DNA from: Bacilli bacterium
GTDB taxonomy: Bacteria > Bacillota_I > Bacilli_A > RFN20 > CAG-826
NCBI GenBank assembly: GCA_028705995.1
Contig: JAQWCH010000011.1
Location: forward strand, 1 to 32,755
Length of the DNA stretch: 32,755 bases
Direction: 5' to 3'
Shown here: positions 16,489-26,109 of the stretch, one piece after another
Layout: each line of letters begins with the position of its first letter
Numbering within the stretch: position 1 is the first letter of the stretch
Notes under the pieces: model-generated
Seen by the model: the letters and a program-made list of their open reading frames with translations, nothing else
What the model was told of the DNA's origin: nothing
Database searches by the model: none
Program-made: the position numbers and the translations under genes

Positions 16489-17544
16489 TTAATCTAAATG
16501 TTCAATAGCGCGATTCATCAACTTTGTAATCGTCGCATCGGATTTTAATTTTAAGTATATTTGCGCAAAGCGAATGACCTCAGTATAAGCCTCTTCTTCA
16601 TAGTTCGTAATAATTGTTCGCTTTAAAGCCCGTAATGCATTTTTCGAGACTTCTGGGAAGAAATCTTCGCCAGCGAATAAATCGCGGAGCTCACGGCGCG
16701 CAAGTTGATAGGTTTTTTCTTTACCCATCGCGAGTAAAATCGCATTAATTTCATTCGAAACACCCTTAGTATCACCACCATAACGTAAACTTTGGTAGTA
16801 ACAAGCATAGGCTTTTTCGTGTTTACCATTTAAATAATAGCTAAATCCGACATAACGTAGTGCAGCGCCAAGATCATCAAATGTAATCGCAATGTTTGCG
16901 GCAAATTTAGCAACCATTTCTAACCGATCTGGGACTTTTTTTTCTTTAAAGAAATCCGCAATCGCCAGCAAAATAGGCAAACTCACTGGATTCCATGAAT
17001 TTGCAATGCCCAATTGCACAATTGCTTGATCTAAGTGCCCACTACTATAATTCGCCCAGTAAAGTGCGTAATATAGCGTGCTGTAATCATATTGTGTAAG
17101 ATTAACGGGATATTGATAATTTAAGACTTCTTTGAAAAGAATTAATTGATAGTCATCATTGAGCGAGAAAAATTCATGTTTATTCGGTTGATTAGTTGGT
17201 GCTTTCGGACCAATATAACTTTCTAGCAAGAGTAAAAGTGCCAATGCCCGTTCGCTTTCATTTGCTGTCAGTAAACTTTGCGAACGCTCAAATAAATAGC
17301 GGACCCACAGATCGGCATTTTCCAGCATATCTTTTGTAAAGCGTTTGCGTTGTAAGGGCAGCAAAGCATCAATTAAATCTTCTAATCGCGTAAATAAAAT
17401 TGGATAATTCTCCGCTATATCAAAATTTTGCCGATATTGTATCCATTCCAAAAGCAAGGTAGTGCGATCTTTGATGCGGTTACCCGTTAAATATGTTTGG
17501 ATTTCTCGAAAGAGAACTTCTTGTTCTTTAGTTGTTAACTTCAT
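16489..17544 (-). CDS. Hypothetical cytoplasmic protein, TPR/alpha-solenoid-like
   Basis: 351 aa, helical, with TPR-like stretches (ALRYVGFSYYLNGKHEKAYACYYQSLRYG). Confidence 0.6.
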   Translation of the reverse strand: MKLTTKEQEVLFREIQTYLTGNRIKDRTTLLLEWIQYRQNFDIAENYPILFTRLEDLIDALLPLQRKRFTKDMLENADLWVRYLFERSQSLLTANESERALALLLLLESYIGPKAPTNQPNKHEFFSLNDDYQLILFKEVLNYQYPVNLTQYDYSTLYYALYWANYSSGHLDQAIVQLGIANSWNPVSLPILLAIADFFKEKKVPDRLEMVAKFAANIAITFDDLGAALRYVGFSYYLNGKHEKAYACYYQSLRYGGDTKGVSNEINAILLAMGKEKTYQLARRELRDLFAGEDFFPEVSKNALRALKRTIITNYEEEAYTEVIRFAQIYLKLKSDATITKLMNRAIEHLD

Positions 17545-17550
17545 GACTAT

Positions 17551-17559
17551 ATTTTAACA
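17551..17559 (-). promoter_or_regulatory. Extended -10 promoter TGTTAAAAT, 6 nt from the ATG at 17544
   Basis: Minus strand TGTTAAAAT-atagtc-ATG. Confidence 0.5.
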
Positions 17560-17602
17560 TGAAAAGCAAAATTATGGCGATTAAGTACTCGCTATTTTAA
17601 CT

Positions 17603-18772
17603 TTAAAATGGTGCTGGTCCGTCTGGCCGAATATGTAATTTTAAAATGTATTCTTTGCCAAAGACTTTTTGCATTTCACTAACATAATACTTGCTCTCTT
17701 GTTGCGGAATAAACGCTAGTAAGGTGCCGGCAAAACCACCGCCATGGATGCGGTAAGCGCCTGTTGGCACAAATTGTTTAGAAAGATTATAGGCGAGCAA
17801 AACCCCTTGCGTCTCATCATAAGGATACGTGTAGTTTTGTAACGCTGTTAGCGACGATAATCCTGAAGCGCGGACGCATTCAATAAAGGTTGCTTGATCG
17901 TCAGTTAATAGTGCGTTTTTGGCTTTTTCTACTAATATATTTTCATTAAAGATATGTAAAGCGCGATTAATAACGCGTCCTCCGAGTTTATTAAATATTT
18001 CATGAAGATTATTAATAAAATCAGCATAGTTTACTTCGCGTAGGGAAGGCAAAGAAAAATAGGCGGCAACTTTTTGGATGTCATCACGAGTTTCAGCGTA
18101 ATAAGATGTTAGTTTTGAGTGACTACCGGTGTTCACCAAAATAATGTCATAATCATTAATTGAAAAATCAATTTTTTCAACTAGTGGCGTTTCTGTGCTA
18201 TGGAAATCTAGATAAACAAGACCACCATAAGCAACCGCTGTTTGATCGAGCAAGCCACATGGTTTATTAAAATAATCAACTTCTGCTTCATGGGCAATCT
18301 GCGCTAAAGTGGTTGGATCGATTTTCCCTTGATTAAACATATGATTAAAAGCGGTAGCAATTAAAAGTTCAAATGCGGCTGATGATGAAACACCGGCCCC
18401 GCGTGGAATCGAACTAATCGCATAAAGATTAAGGCCACCAATTTGAAAGCCACGTTTGACAAAGCCATTGGCTACACCGCGAATTAATGCTTCGGATCGA
18501 TTATATTGCCGGGGGTCAACTTCTAGATACCTTAGATTTACTCTAAATGGATAACGCGTGCCACGGGAGATAGCATGGACAATAAAACTATCATTAACAC
18601 TCACCGCCGCTTCAATTGCATAATCAATGGCCGCCGCTAAACATAATCCATGATTGTAATCAGTGTGATTACCTAAGACTTCCATCCGCCCAGGCGAAGA
18701 GAAAAAATGTGTTGGATTTAGATTAAAATGATGTGAAAATTTTTCAGATAATATTTTTTTGCTGTCGCTCAT
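17603..18772 (-). CDS. galK: Galactokinase
   Basis: SSPGRMEVLGNHTDYNHGLCLAAAI signature, IPRGAGVSSSAAFELL ATP-binding motif, GGGFAGTLLAF; start overlaps the galT stop (ATGA). Confidence 0.95.
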   Translation of the reverse strand: MSDSKKILSEKFSHHFNLNPTHFFSSPGRMEVLGNHTDYNHGLCLAAAIDYAIEAAVSVNDSFIVHAISRGTRYPFRVNLRYLEVDPRQYNRSEALIRGVANGFVKRGFQIGGLNLYAISSIPRGAGVSSSAAFELLIATAFNHMFNQGKIDPTTLAQIAHEAEVDYFNKPCGLLDQTAVAYGGLVYLDFHSTETPLVEKIDFSINDYDIILVNTGSHSKLTSYYAETRDDIQKVAAYFSLPSLREVNYADFINNLHEIFNKLGGRVINRALHIFNENILVEKAKNALLTDDQATFIECVRASGLSSLTALQNYTYPYDETQGVLLAYNLSKQFVPTGAYRIHGGGFAGTLLAFIPQQESKYYVSEMQKVFGKEYILKLHIRPDGPAPF

Positions 18773-20283
18773 AGTTTTAATCCTTTGATGAAACGATCCC
18801 GCGCCGCTTGACCCTGATCATCATCTTTAAAGACTGCCGTATTAATCAAAATATCGCGACACGTCTCATTAACAAAGTTTTCAATTAATTGATGAAAATC
18901 ACTGCCGCGTGGAAACGTTTGTAACTCACTGATTAGTTTATCAAAAATCTTTAAATCCGGTTGTTTATCTAATGCCATCGCAATATTAGTGTCATTAGTA
19001 AAGATATCTTCAATTTCTGCTAATTGCCGTTTGAGCCGGGCGGGAAGAATAAATAATCCCATCGCTTCAATTAAACCAATTCCTTCTTTTTTAATCGCGT
19101 GATGTTCCGGATGCGCATGGAATATGCCCTCTGGATACGCTTTTGAACAGCGATTATTGCGCAGCACCATATATAAATGGTAGGTGGAAGATATTTTTCG
19201 GGCGATGACCGTGATTGTATTATGTTGACCCGACTTTGAAGATGCGAGAATATCAACACTTTCATCACTATATTCGCGCCACGAAGTTAATATATGACTC
19301 GCCGCTTCCAACAAGCGTTTTTTATTATTACTCTTTAATAAGAGCACAGAATTATACCAGTCAAGATAGGAAATATTTACTTGATGGAAGTGCCGTGTCC
19401 GTATATTAAAGGCGGATTTGGCTTTCATCATTGGTAGCACATATGCCCCACCTTGAAAATGTTCATGATTAAGAATGGAACCGCCGACAATTGGCAAGTC
19501 CGAATTTGTCCCAATAAAGAAATGCGGAAATTGATCAACAAATGCCAGTTGTTTAGCAATGTTGCGAGAGGATACAACCATTGGTTCATGAACTTCGTCA
19601 ATCACGATGCAATGTTTATCATAATAAACGTAAGGTGAATATTGTAAAAACCAATTTTCATTATCAAGATGGAGTGGAATTGTTCGTAGATTTTGTCGAG
19701 CGGGATTATAACTATTACCGCGGAATCCAACATTTTCTTTGCAAAGCACACATTGCGGATATTTACTTTCCGCTCCATTATCTTTTTTAATTAGGGCGGC
19801 AATCGCTTTATTGTCTTTTTCGGGCTTTGCTAAGTTAATCGTAATTTCGATATCGTTTGTTGGAAAATGGGCGACCCATTGCATGTTTTGTTCGACTTTG
19901 CTCTTTTGAATATAGTTATTATAAATTGAGAGATTATATAAATAGTCGGTAGCTTTTTCCCGGTTCTTATGATAAATTTCAAAAAACTTTGCATCAACTT
20001 GACTTGGTAAAGGTGATAATCTCCCCATCACATCCGTGATTAAATAATCAATATCTTCACCCATGAGAAAGCCTTCAGCGATAATTCCGACGCGTAATTC
20101 TTCAATTAGAGTATCAGGAACTTTTAGGCTTTTTATTTCCGATACATTAATCGCTTCTTTATATGGCGCTGTTTGGTTTAATAATGCGAGCAACTCATTA
20201 CGCTTATAATCAATATCTTTGGGATTGAGATCTAGCCGCGTTTTGGCGTAAACAAGCAGTTTTTCAATTGTGGCATTTAACAT
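18769..20283 (-). CDS. galT: UDP-glucose--hexose-1-phosphate uridylyltransferase (Firmicutes-type GalT)
   Basis: ECNE-type motif region YPQCVLCKENVGFRGN, NHEHFQGG, HAHPEHHAIKKEGIGLIEAMGLFILPARL; ATG at 20283 with SD GGAGG. Confidence 0.93.
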   Translation of the reverse strand: MLNATIEKLLVYAKTRLDLNPKDIDYKRNELLALLNQTAPYKEAINVSEIKSLKVPDTLIEELRVGIIAEGFLMGEDIDYLITDVMGRLSPLPSQVDAKFFEIYHKNREKATDYLYNLSIYNNYIQKSKVEQNMQWVAHFPTNDIEITINLAKPEKDNKAIAALIKKDNGAESKYPQCVLCKENVGFRGNSYNPARQNLRTIPLHLDNENWFLQYSPYVYYDKHCIVIDEVHEPMVVSSRNIAKQLAFVDQFPHFFIGTNSDLPIVGGSILNHEHFQGGAYVLPMMKAKSAFNIRTRHFHQVNISYLDWYNSVLLLKSNNKKRLLEAASHILTSWREYSDESVDILASSKSGQHNTITVIARKISSTYHLYMVLRNNRCSKAYPEGIFHAHPEHHAIKKEGIGLIEAMGLFILPARLKRQLAEIEDIFTNDTNIAMALDKQPDLKIFDKLISELQTFPRGSDFHQLIENFVNETCRDILINTAVFKDDDQGQAARDRFIKGLKL

Positions 20284-20332
20284 AGGAATCCTCCATTGCT
20301 GAGTCAGATATATTGTATACAAAAATCACCTA

Positions 20333-21358
20333 TTAGTCAGTTGTTAATGAAAATTCGTAGCAAATATGGCCTAAAAACGGTTTGTCTTTTTCAATAATCC
20401 AGTTATTTATATCGTTAGGAATTAGTTGTGGTTCTAGCGCAAGGGCTTGGTAACGGTAAAGATATCCACCGCGATTTAGTAACAAATCATTGACTGGATA
20501 ATTTCCACTATACATATTGAGAGCAGGTAAATCCGTTTTAATTTTCAACATGCGGCCACTTTCCTTACTGATGAGCAATGCGGCATTTGTTTGCATATCG
20601 AATTTATCAATTAACCAAGTGTGATCATATCCCCACGCTTTGTGATTTTGTAAAGATGAATCATCTATATCTTGGCCAATCAGCTTGGGAATGCGAAAAT
20701 CAAAAATGCGGTTAACTTCACGAAAGCCATGAATACATAAATCTTCTTCAAGCAAGGAAACACGACTTGCGTTAAGAAATAACTGGTGATTAAGAATATT
20801 TTCTTCATGATCGCTATTTAAATTAAAATAAACATGATTAGAAGGATTAAAAACTGTCCAATTATCCGTCATAGCTAAATACGTAATCACGATTTTTTTT
20901 AATTTTATGTAGATGCTATAAGTAATTTTTAAGTCGAGATTCCCCGGAAAACCTTCTTCTTGATCTGGACTAAAATAAGTAAAAATCACATTTAATACAT
21001 CGCTATTTTCTTCGATTTTGGTTGAAAAGTTCCGAAAGCTCAAACTATCCGGTCCACCATGCAATGTATTGTTGTTTTCATTTTGGCGTAATTGATAACG
21101 TTTTTCGTAAACAACAAGGCGGCCGTTTTTAATCCGTCCAGCAATGCGACCTAGAGTTTTCCCATAAAATTTCCGTGACGATAAAAAGTCATCAAAATCG
21201 GCAGGATGTGGTGTAATCGAATTTATATTCCCGGCGATGTCTTTAGTTTGAATATCATAAATACTGGCACCAAACGAGCAAAGCGTAACAATAAAATCTT
21301 CTTGGGCAGTAACTTTAATTAGTTTTATATCGCCTGAAAAAGTTTGAAGTTCAATCAT
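20333..21358 (-). CDS. galM: Aldose 1-epimerase (galactose mutarotase)
   Basis: LGRIAGRIKNGRLVVYEKRYQLRQNENNNTLHGG, NPSNHVYFNL, DHTWLID, ALEPQLIPND. The ATG at 21358 immediately follows the alpha-galactosidase stop; the longer ORF-track start would overlap that gene. Confidence 0.92.
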   Translation of the reverse strand: MIELQTFSGDIKLIKVTAQEDFIVTLCSFGASIYDIQTKDIAGNINSITPHPADFDDFLSSRKFYGKTLGRIAGRIKNGRLVVYEKRYQLRQNENNNTLHGGPDSLSFRNFSTKIEENSDVLNVIFTYFSPDQEEGFPGNLDLKITYSIYIKLKKIVITYLAMTDNWTVFNPSNHVYFNLNSDHEENILNHQLFLNASRVSLLEEDLCIHGFREVNRIFDFRIPKLIGQDIDDSSLQNHKAWGYDHTWLIDKFDMQTNAALLISKESGRMLKIKTDLPALNMYSGNYPVNDLLLNRGGYLYRYQALALEPQLIPNDINNWIIEKDKPFLGHICYEFSLTTD

Positions 21359-21359
21359 A

Positions 21360-23684
21360 TTATTCACCAAGATATTCGATGACATAAAGGCGACTACCAA
21401 AATCACTATAAAAATACATATGCGGACCAACGCCAGTACCGGCCCAACTTGGATAAAAATTGACTGCACCATGATTAAGAGCGTCGCCATTAACAATAAC
21501 AATTTGCGGCTGATCCATCTTCATAAATTGCTCGGCCGATTGATGATCGTTAAGATGCTGAATTATCTTGCCATCCGGCTTAATCAATGTTGGCAAAGCC
21601 ATTTTTAATAGTCCGCCAAACTCTTTTATCATCGTGTGATTACTCTGCGCTTTTAGTTGGTATTTACCGACTAACAAATCTTTTGTTTTGATAAGTAATG
21701 GTTGAGGATTTAAGTCGACGAGTTGGTTAAAATAGAAAATTAAACCATGTTTTTTATCTTTGCTTAACCATTGATAAGCACGACCATGATTACAATAAAT
21801 TTGTTCGAGGTCGCCATCGACGATTATTGAACGATGAAGTTTATAAAAATCATTTGCGTTTACAATAATTTTCTCTTCAAGCGGCGTTAATTCATTCGGG
21901 TCAAGTTCATAACCGAAAGCTCCAGTCATTGCCACGCGAATGCGTGTATCAAGTGGAATTTGTCGCCGCGTTTGATGATTGATATTCGCACTAACATGGG
22001 CAGAAACCGCACTTGGTGGATAAGCGAGTAGAAGCCCATCTTGAATTGCTTGTCGTTCATAAGCATCGGTACAATCCGAACTCCAAATCTGTGGAAAGTA
22101 ACTGAGAATACCAAGGTCAAAACGATTACCACCACTTGCACAACCCTCAAATAAGACGTGGGGAAAACGCTTTGTCAATATTTTCATCACCCGATAAAAT
22201 CCCCGGTAATAATCAAAAACAATACTTGAACGCGGTGGCAAATCACTTAGCGGGCGATTCCAGTCCCATTTAATGTAGGTGATATCGGCAGACGATAGGA
22301 TATCCGTCATTTTTTCAATGATAAAGTTTTGCACATCTTCACGGGTTAAATCAAGCACTAATTGATGACGGCCAAGTGTCAGTTGCCGTGATTTATCGCC
22401 TAACACCCAGGCTGGTTTTTCTTTGTATAATTTAGAGTTTGGATTAACCATCTCCATTTCGACCCATAGACCAAATCCGAGACTATTTTTCTTACATAAA
22501 TCTGATAAATAAGCGAGGCCGTGCGGCAATTTTTTAAGATTTATATCCCAATCGCCGAGACTGCTCGCATCACTATTTCGTTCGCCAAACCAACCATCAT
22601 CGAGGACGAAAGTCTCACAGCCGAGCGCACTTGCTTGCTTAATCATTTTCCCGAGTTTTTTCTCATCAAAATTAAAATAAGTTCCCTCCCAATTGTTTAG
22701 AATAATTGGACGGTTTTTATGCGCAAAATTAGGTGAAATAATATGATTTTCAACAAAATCGTGGAAGTTTCTTCGCACTCCATTGAGACCATCTTCACTA
22801 ACCGTTAATACTGCCCATGGTGTTTGAAATTGTTGTTCACGTGTCAAAGGATAGATAAATCCATCAGGATTAATCCCGCTTTGGAGTCGTATTGTTTTAC
22901 TTGGATTCATCTCCACCACACCGGCGTGATTACCACTATAAATGAGATTAACACCAAGCGTATAACCATGATTAAGACCACCTTGCTCTTCTTGCAAAAT
23001 GTAATAGGGGTTATGTCGATTGGAACTTGTTCCAGATTTGGCATCATGAAGATAAATTCCACTTGTTAGTTTCTGCTTTTTGAGATGGGTTTCATTCGCC
23101 CAGCCACCAGCAGTTGTAATTAGATTAAAATCTTGATTGCGGACATCTAAATTAAAACTAAAAGCTTTAGTAATTTGTAGTGGGGAAAGCGTGTGGTTTT
23201 CAATCACGATATTCCGTGTAATCACATTGCTATTTTCAAATACACCATATTGAAGAATCACAGTGATTTTCGCGACTTCATCATGAAGATAAACACGAAG
23301 TGTTTGATCAACGCCATGTGGAGTTGGTAAATTATTGGTCAGTGTAATATCTTGATCAAGTTCATGTTTAAGATATTTTAAATCGAGATATTCTTCACGT
23401 GGTGTCAGAATTTCAAGACTTGGATTACGATAGTCCCCCTTGCCACTTGTCGCGATTTCTAACGGTAAATCATGCAGCGAGATAAATGGATATTCTTTTT
23501 CATCGTAAACTAACGATGTACCAGCAATGAAATCACGAGGTATCATTAACATTTCACGCGCGATTGGTTCACTAATATGCGCACCATAATAGAGATGACG
23601 CAAGTGCGAAAACTCATCAATAGCAAAGATATATGTTGTTTGCGCCGTATTAAGGACAAAGACTCCATCAACGATGTTAATCAT
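21360..23684 (-). CDS. Alpha-galactosidase, GH36
   Basis: NWEGTYFNFDEKKL, FVLDDGWFGERNSDASSLGDW, ITYIKWDWNRPLSD, FEGCASGGNRFDLGIL, IWSSDCTDAYERQ. Confidence 0.95.
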   Translation of the reverse strand: MINIVDGVFVLNTAQTTYIFAIDEFSHLRHLYYGAHISEPIAREMLMIPRDFIAGTSLVYDEKEYPFISLHDLPLEIATSGKGDYRNPSLEILTPREEYLDLKYLKHELDQDITLTNNLPTPHGVDQTLRVYLHDEVAKITVILQYGVFENSNVITRNIVIENHTLSPLQITKAFSFNLDVRNQDFNLITTAGGWANETHLKKQKLTSGIYLHDAKSGTSSNRHNPYYILQEEQGGLNHGYTLGVNLIYSGNHAGVVEMNPSKTIRLQSGINPDGFIYPLTREQQFQTPWAVLTVSEDGLNGVRRNFHDFVENHIISPNFAHKNRPIILNNWEGTYFNFDEKKLGKMIKQASALGCETFVLDDGWFGERNSDASSLGDWDINLKKLPHGLAYLSDLCKKNSLGFGLWVEMEMVNPNSKLYKEKPAWVLGDKSRQLTLGRHQLVLDLTREDVQNFIIEKMTDILSSADITYIKWDWNRPLSDLPPRSSIVFDYYRGFYRVMKILTKRFPHVLFEGCASGGNRFDLGILSYFPQIWSSDCTDAYERQAIQDGLLLAYPPSAVSAHVSANINHQTRRQIPLDTRIRVAMTGAFGYELDPNELTPLEEKIIVNANDFYKLHRSIIVDGDLEQIYCNHGRAYQWLSKDKKHGLIFYFNQLVDLNPQPLLIKTKDLLVGKYQLKAQSNHTMIKEFGGLLKMALPTLIKPDGKIIQHLNDHQSAEQFMKMDQPQIVIVNGDALNHGAVNFYPSWAGTGVGPHMYFYSDFGSRLYVIEYLGE

Positions 23685-23712
23685 ATTGAATGCCTCGTTT
23701 CGATTATTTTAA

Positions 23713-23742
23713 ATTATACCTGTCCTTTATATTATATGTTAA
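23713..23742 (-). promoter_or_regulatory. Promoter of the alpha-galactosidase-galM-galT-galK unit
   Basis: Minus strand TTAACA-N18-TATAAT. Confidence 0.55.
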
Positions 23743-23765
23743 AATTAATGCGAATTAGGATGAAA

Positions 23766-26108
23766 ATGTATCAATCATTAAATTTAAATTGGCAGTTTTG
23801 CGCTGATTTCACGGATGCTTATCTTAACGATTGGCCAACCAGTAGCAAAATCGTGCATTTACCGCATACTGTCGAAATACTTCCACTTAATTATTTTGAT
23901 GAACACGCTTATCAAAAAGTTGTTGCTTATCGAAAAGAATTTTCGGTTGAAGATTTTCAAATTAATTCGGTCTTTTTACTCCATTTTGCCGGTGTCATGG
24001 TGCAATTTGACGTTTATCTTAATGGTCAGCATTTTGGACATTTTGCTCAACCTTACCTACCAGTGGAAATTGATGTAACAAAAGCAATTACTAAAGATAA
24101 TAATCGCCTAATTGTCATTGTTGATGGACGGGAAGATAATTTAATACCGCCTTTTGGCGGTGCGGTTGATTTCTTAACGTTTGCTGGTATTTACCGCGAC
24201 ATCATACTGATTACAAAACCGCAAGCTTATATCAAAGCTGTCCATGTCAGTGGGGCCGATAACGGTAATGTCGAAGTTGATGCTGATTTAGTGTCCCATA
24301 TCGATTGCGCGGTTGAACTTACGTACCGTCTTTTTGACCAGGACCACCAACTTGTCCACGAAGGGCATCAAGCAAGTTTTGCCTTTCCGAATCGGTATTT
24401 ATGGTCAATCCAAAAGCCTTATTTGTATACATTAGAAGTCGAATTAAAAACTGATGATTTTATTGATGTTGTGTCGACAAAATTTGGCTTTCGTAGTGTG
24501 AAGTTCACCGCCCAAGGATTTTACCTTAACAATGAGAAAATCAAAATTATTGGACTTAATCGTCACCAATCTTTTCCTTATATCGGTTATGCCGCTGGTG
24601 ATGATTTACAAAAGCAAGATGCATTAATTCTTAAACAAAATTTAGGTCTTAATGCTGTGCGCTGCTCACATTATCCGCCATCGCAATCATTTCTTGATGC
24701 TTGTGATGAAGTTGGTTTATTGGTGATTGATGAGGTGCCCGGTTGGCAGCACATTTCTCGTGATCATCATTGGCGTGAGCGTCACTTAGCGAATGTACGT
24801 GCAATGATTGAGCGCGATTACAATCATCCAAGTGTTGTGCTTTATAGCATTCGAATTAATGAAAGCGACGATGATCATGCGCTTTATCAAGCTGCCAATG
24901 AGATTGCCCATCAACTTGACAAAACACGACCAACAACGGGTGTGAGAAATTTCGCCAATAGCGAATTACTCGAAGATGTTTATGCCTATAATGATTTTAT
25001 TCATGATGGCGTGATGCCTGGACTAACAAAACCGCAGAAAGTTTTGCCGAAAAACCATCGTGATGCCCCCTATATTGTTACGGAAAATAATGGTCACATG
25101 TTTCCAACAAAATCTTTTGATGATCCACTTCATCGGCTGGAACATGTCAAACGGCATTTAACTGTACTTAATGCTTTAAAGGCGGATAATCATATTATTG
25201 GTGGCTTTTCTTGGTGCTTTGTGGATTATCAAACACATAGTGATTTCGGCAGTGGCGATCACATCTGTTATCACGGCGTTTATGACATTTTTCGTAACCC
25301 AAAACCAGCCGGATTTGTTTATGCCGCTGAATTAACAACACGACCAATTTTAGAAGTCCTCTCAGCGATGGATATCGGCGATTATCCGGCAAATGCGTTA
25401 GGCGAGACTTATGTGCTAACAAATTGTGATTATGTGGAGCTATATAAAAATGATGATCTTGTTGGGCGTTTTTATCCTAATCACAAACGTTATCCGGCAT
25501 TAAAACATCCGCCCGTCGTTATTACCAACTATGTATCACAATCATTGCTCCAAGATCCGCGTTTTTCTACCCGTGATGCGAAAAAGATTCATTCAATTCT
25601 TGGTTATGCCTCCATGTATGGACCAAACCGCTTAAAACTCGCTCATCGCTTACAAGTGTTACGCTTAATGATGCGTTATAAACTTAAAAATACCGACATC
25701 TTTGCTTTATGGGGTAAATATGTTTCGGGTTGGGGTAGCGGAAAAGTAATTTATAAGTTTAAAGGTTTTCAAAATCAACAACTTGTAATTGAAAAACAAT
25801 TAGGACCAAAAAATATAATTACATTAAAAGCCGCTGTACTTGATATACTAGACTCAGCTGAAAAGCGCGAATACATTACGATTCATATTTGCTTGGTTGA
25901 TGATTACGGCAATCCAGCAATTTATTCGAGTTCGCCACTTAGTTTTGCAGTTAGTAATGGATTACAAATTGCCGGTCCAAGCAGCGCATCTTTACATGCT
26001 GGTCAGTATACGCTTTATGTGCGGATTATTAATCCGCAAATCAGCGATTATCAAATCGCTATTCTTTCACCACAATATGGTGAAATAAATTTAAAAGGAA
26101 AAATTTAA
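23766..26108 (+). CDS. Beta-galactosidase, GH2
   Basis: GH2 fold: IKIIGLNRHQSFPYIGYA, LNAVRCSHYPPSQSFLDACDEVGLLVIDEVPGW, HPSVVLYSIRINES (acid/base), PYIVTENNGHMFPTKS (nucleophile). ATG at 23766 with SD AGGA; the upstream ORF extension overlaps the divergent gene. Confidence 0.93.
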   Translation: MYQSLNLNWQFCADFTDAYLNDWPTSSKIVHLPHTVEILPLNYFDEHAYQKVVAYRKEFSVEDFQINSVFLLHFAGVMVQFDVYLNGQHFGHFAQPYLPVEIDVTKAITKDNNRLIVIVDGREDNLIPPFGGAVDFLTFAGIYRDIILITKPQAYIKAVHVSGADNGNVEVDADLVSHIDCAVELTYRLFDQDHQLVHEGHQASFAFPNRYLWSIQKPYLYTLEVELKTDDFIDVVSTKFGFRSVKFTAQGFYLNNEKIKIIGLNRHQSFPYIGYAAGDDLQKQDALILKQNLGLNAVRCSHYPPSQSFLDACDEVGLLVIDEVPGWQHISRDHHWRERHLANVRAMIERDYNHPSVVLYSIRINESDDDHALYQAANEIAHQLDKTRPTTGVRNFANSELLEDVYAYNDFIHDGVMPGLTKPQKVLPKNHRDAPYIVTENNGHMFPTKSFDDPLHRLEHVKRHLTVLNALKADNHIIGGFSWCFVDYQTHSDFGSGDHICYHGVYDIFRNPKPAGFVYAAELTTRPILEVLSAMDIGDYPANALGETYVLTNCDYVELYKNDDLVGRFYPNHKRYPALKHPPVVITNYVSQSLLQDPRFSTRDAKKIHSILGYASMYGPNRLKLAHRLQVLRLMMRYKLKNTDIFALWGKYVSGWGSGKVIYKFKGFQNQQLVIEKQLGPKNIITLKAAVLDILDSAEKREYITIHICLVDDYGNPAIYSSSPLSFAVSNGLQIAGPSSASLHAGQYTLYVRIINPQISDYQIAILSPQYGEINLKGKI

Positions 26109-26109
26109 C

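Noticed and set aside
21359-21502. N-terminal extension of the galM ORF (MLLLMATLL...), which looks like a TM/signal segment
   Set aside because: It is an out-of-frame reading of the 3' end of the alpha-galactosidase gene. The ATG at 21358, right after that stop, gives a normal cytoplasmic aldose epimerase.
23577-23765. N-terminal extension of the beta-galactosidase ORF
   Set aside because: Overlaps the divergent alpha-galactosidase 5' end and promoter region; ATG at 23766 has SD AGGA and begins the normal GH2 N-terminus.
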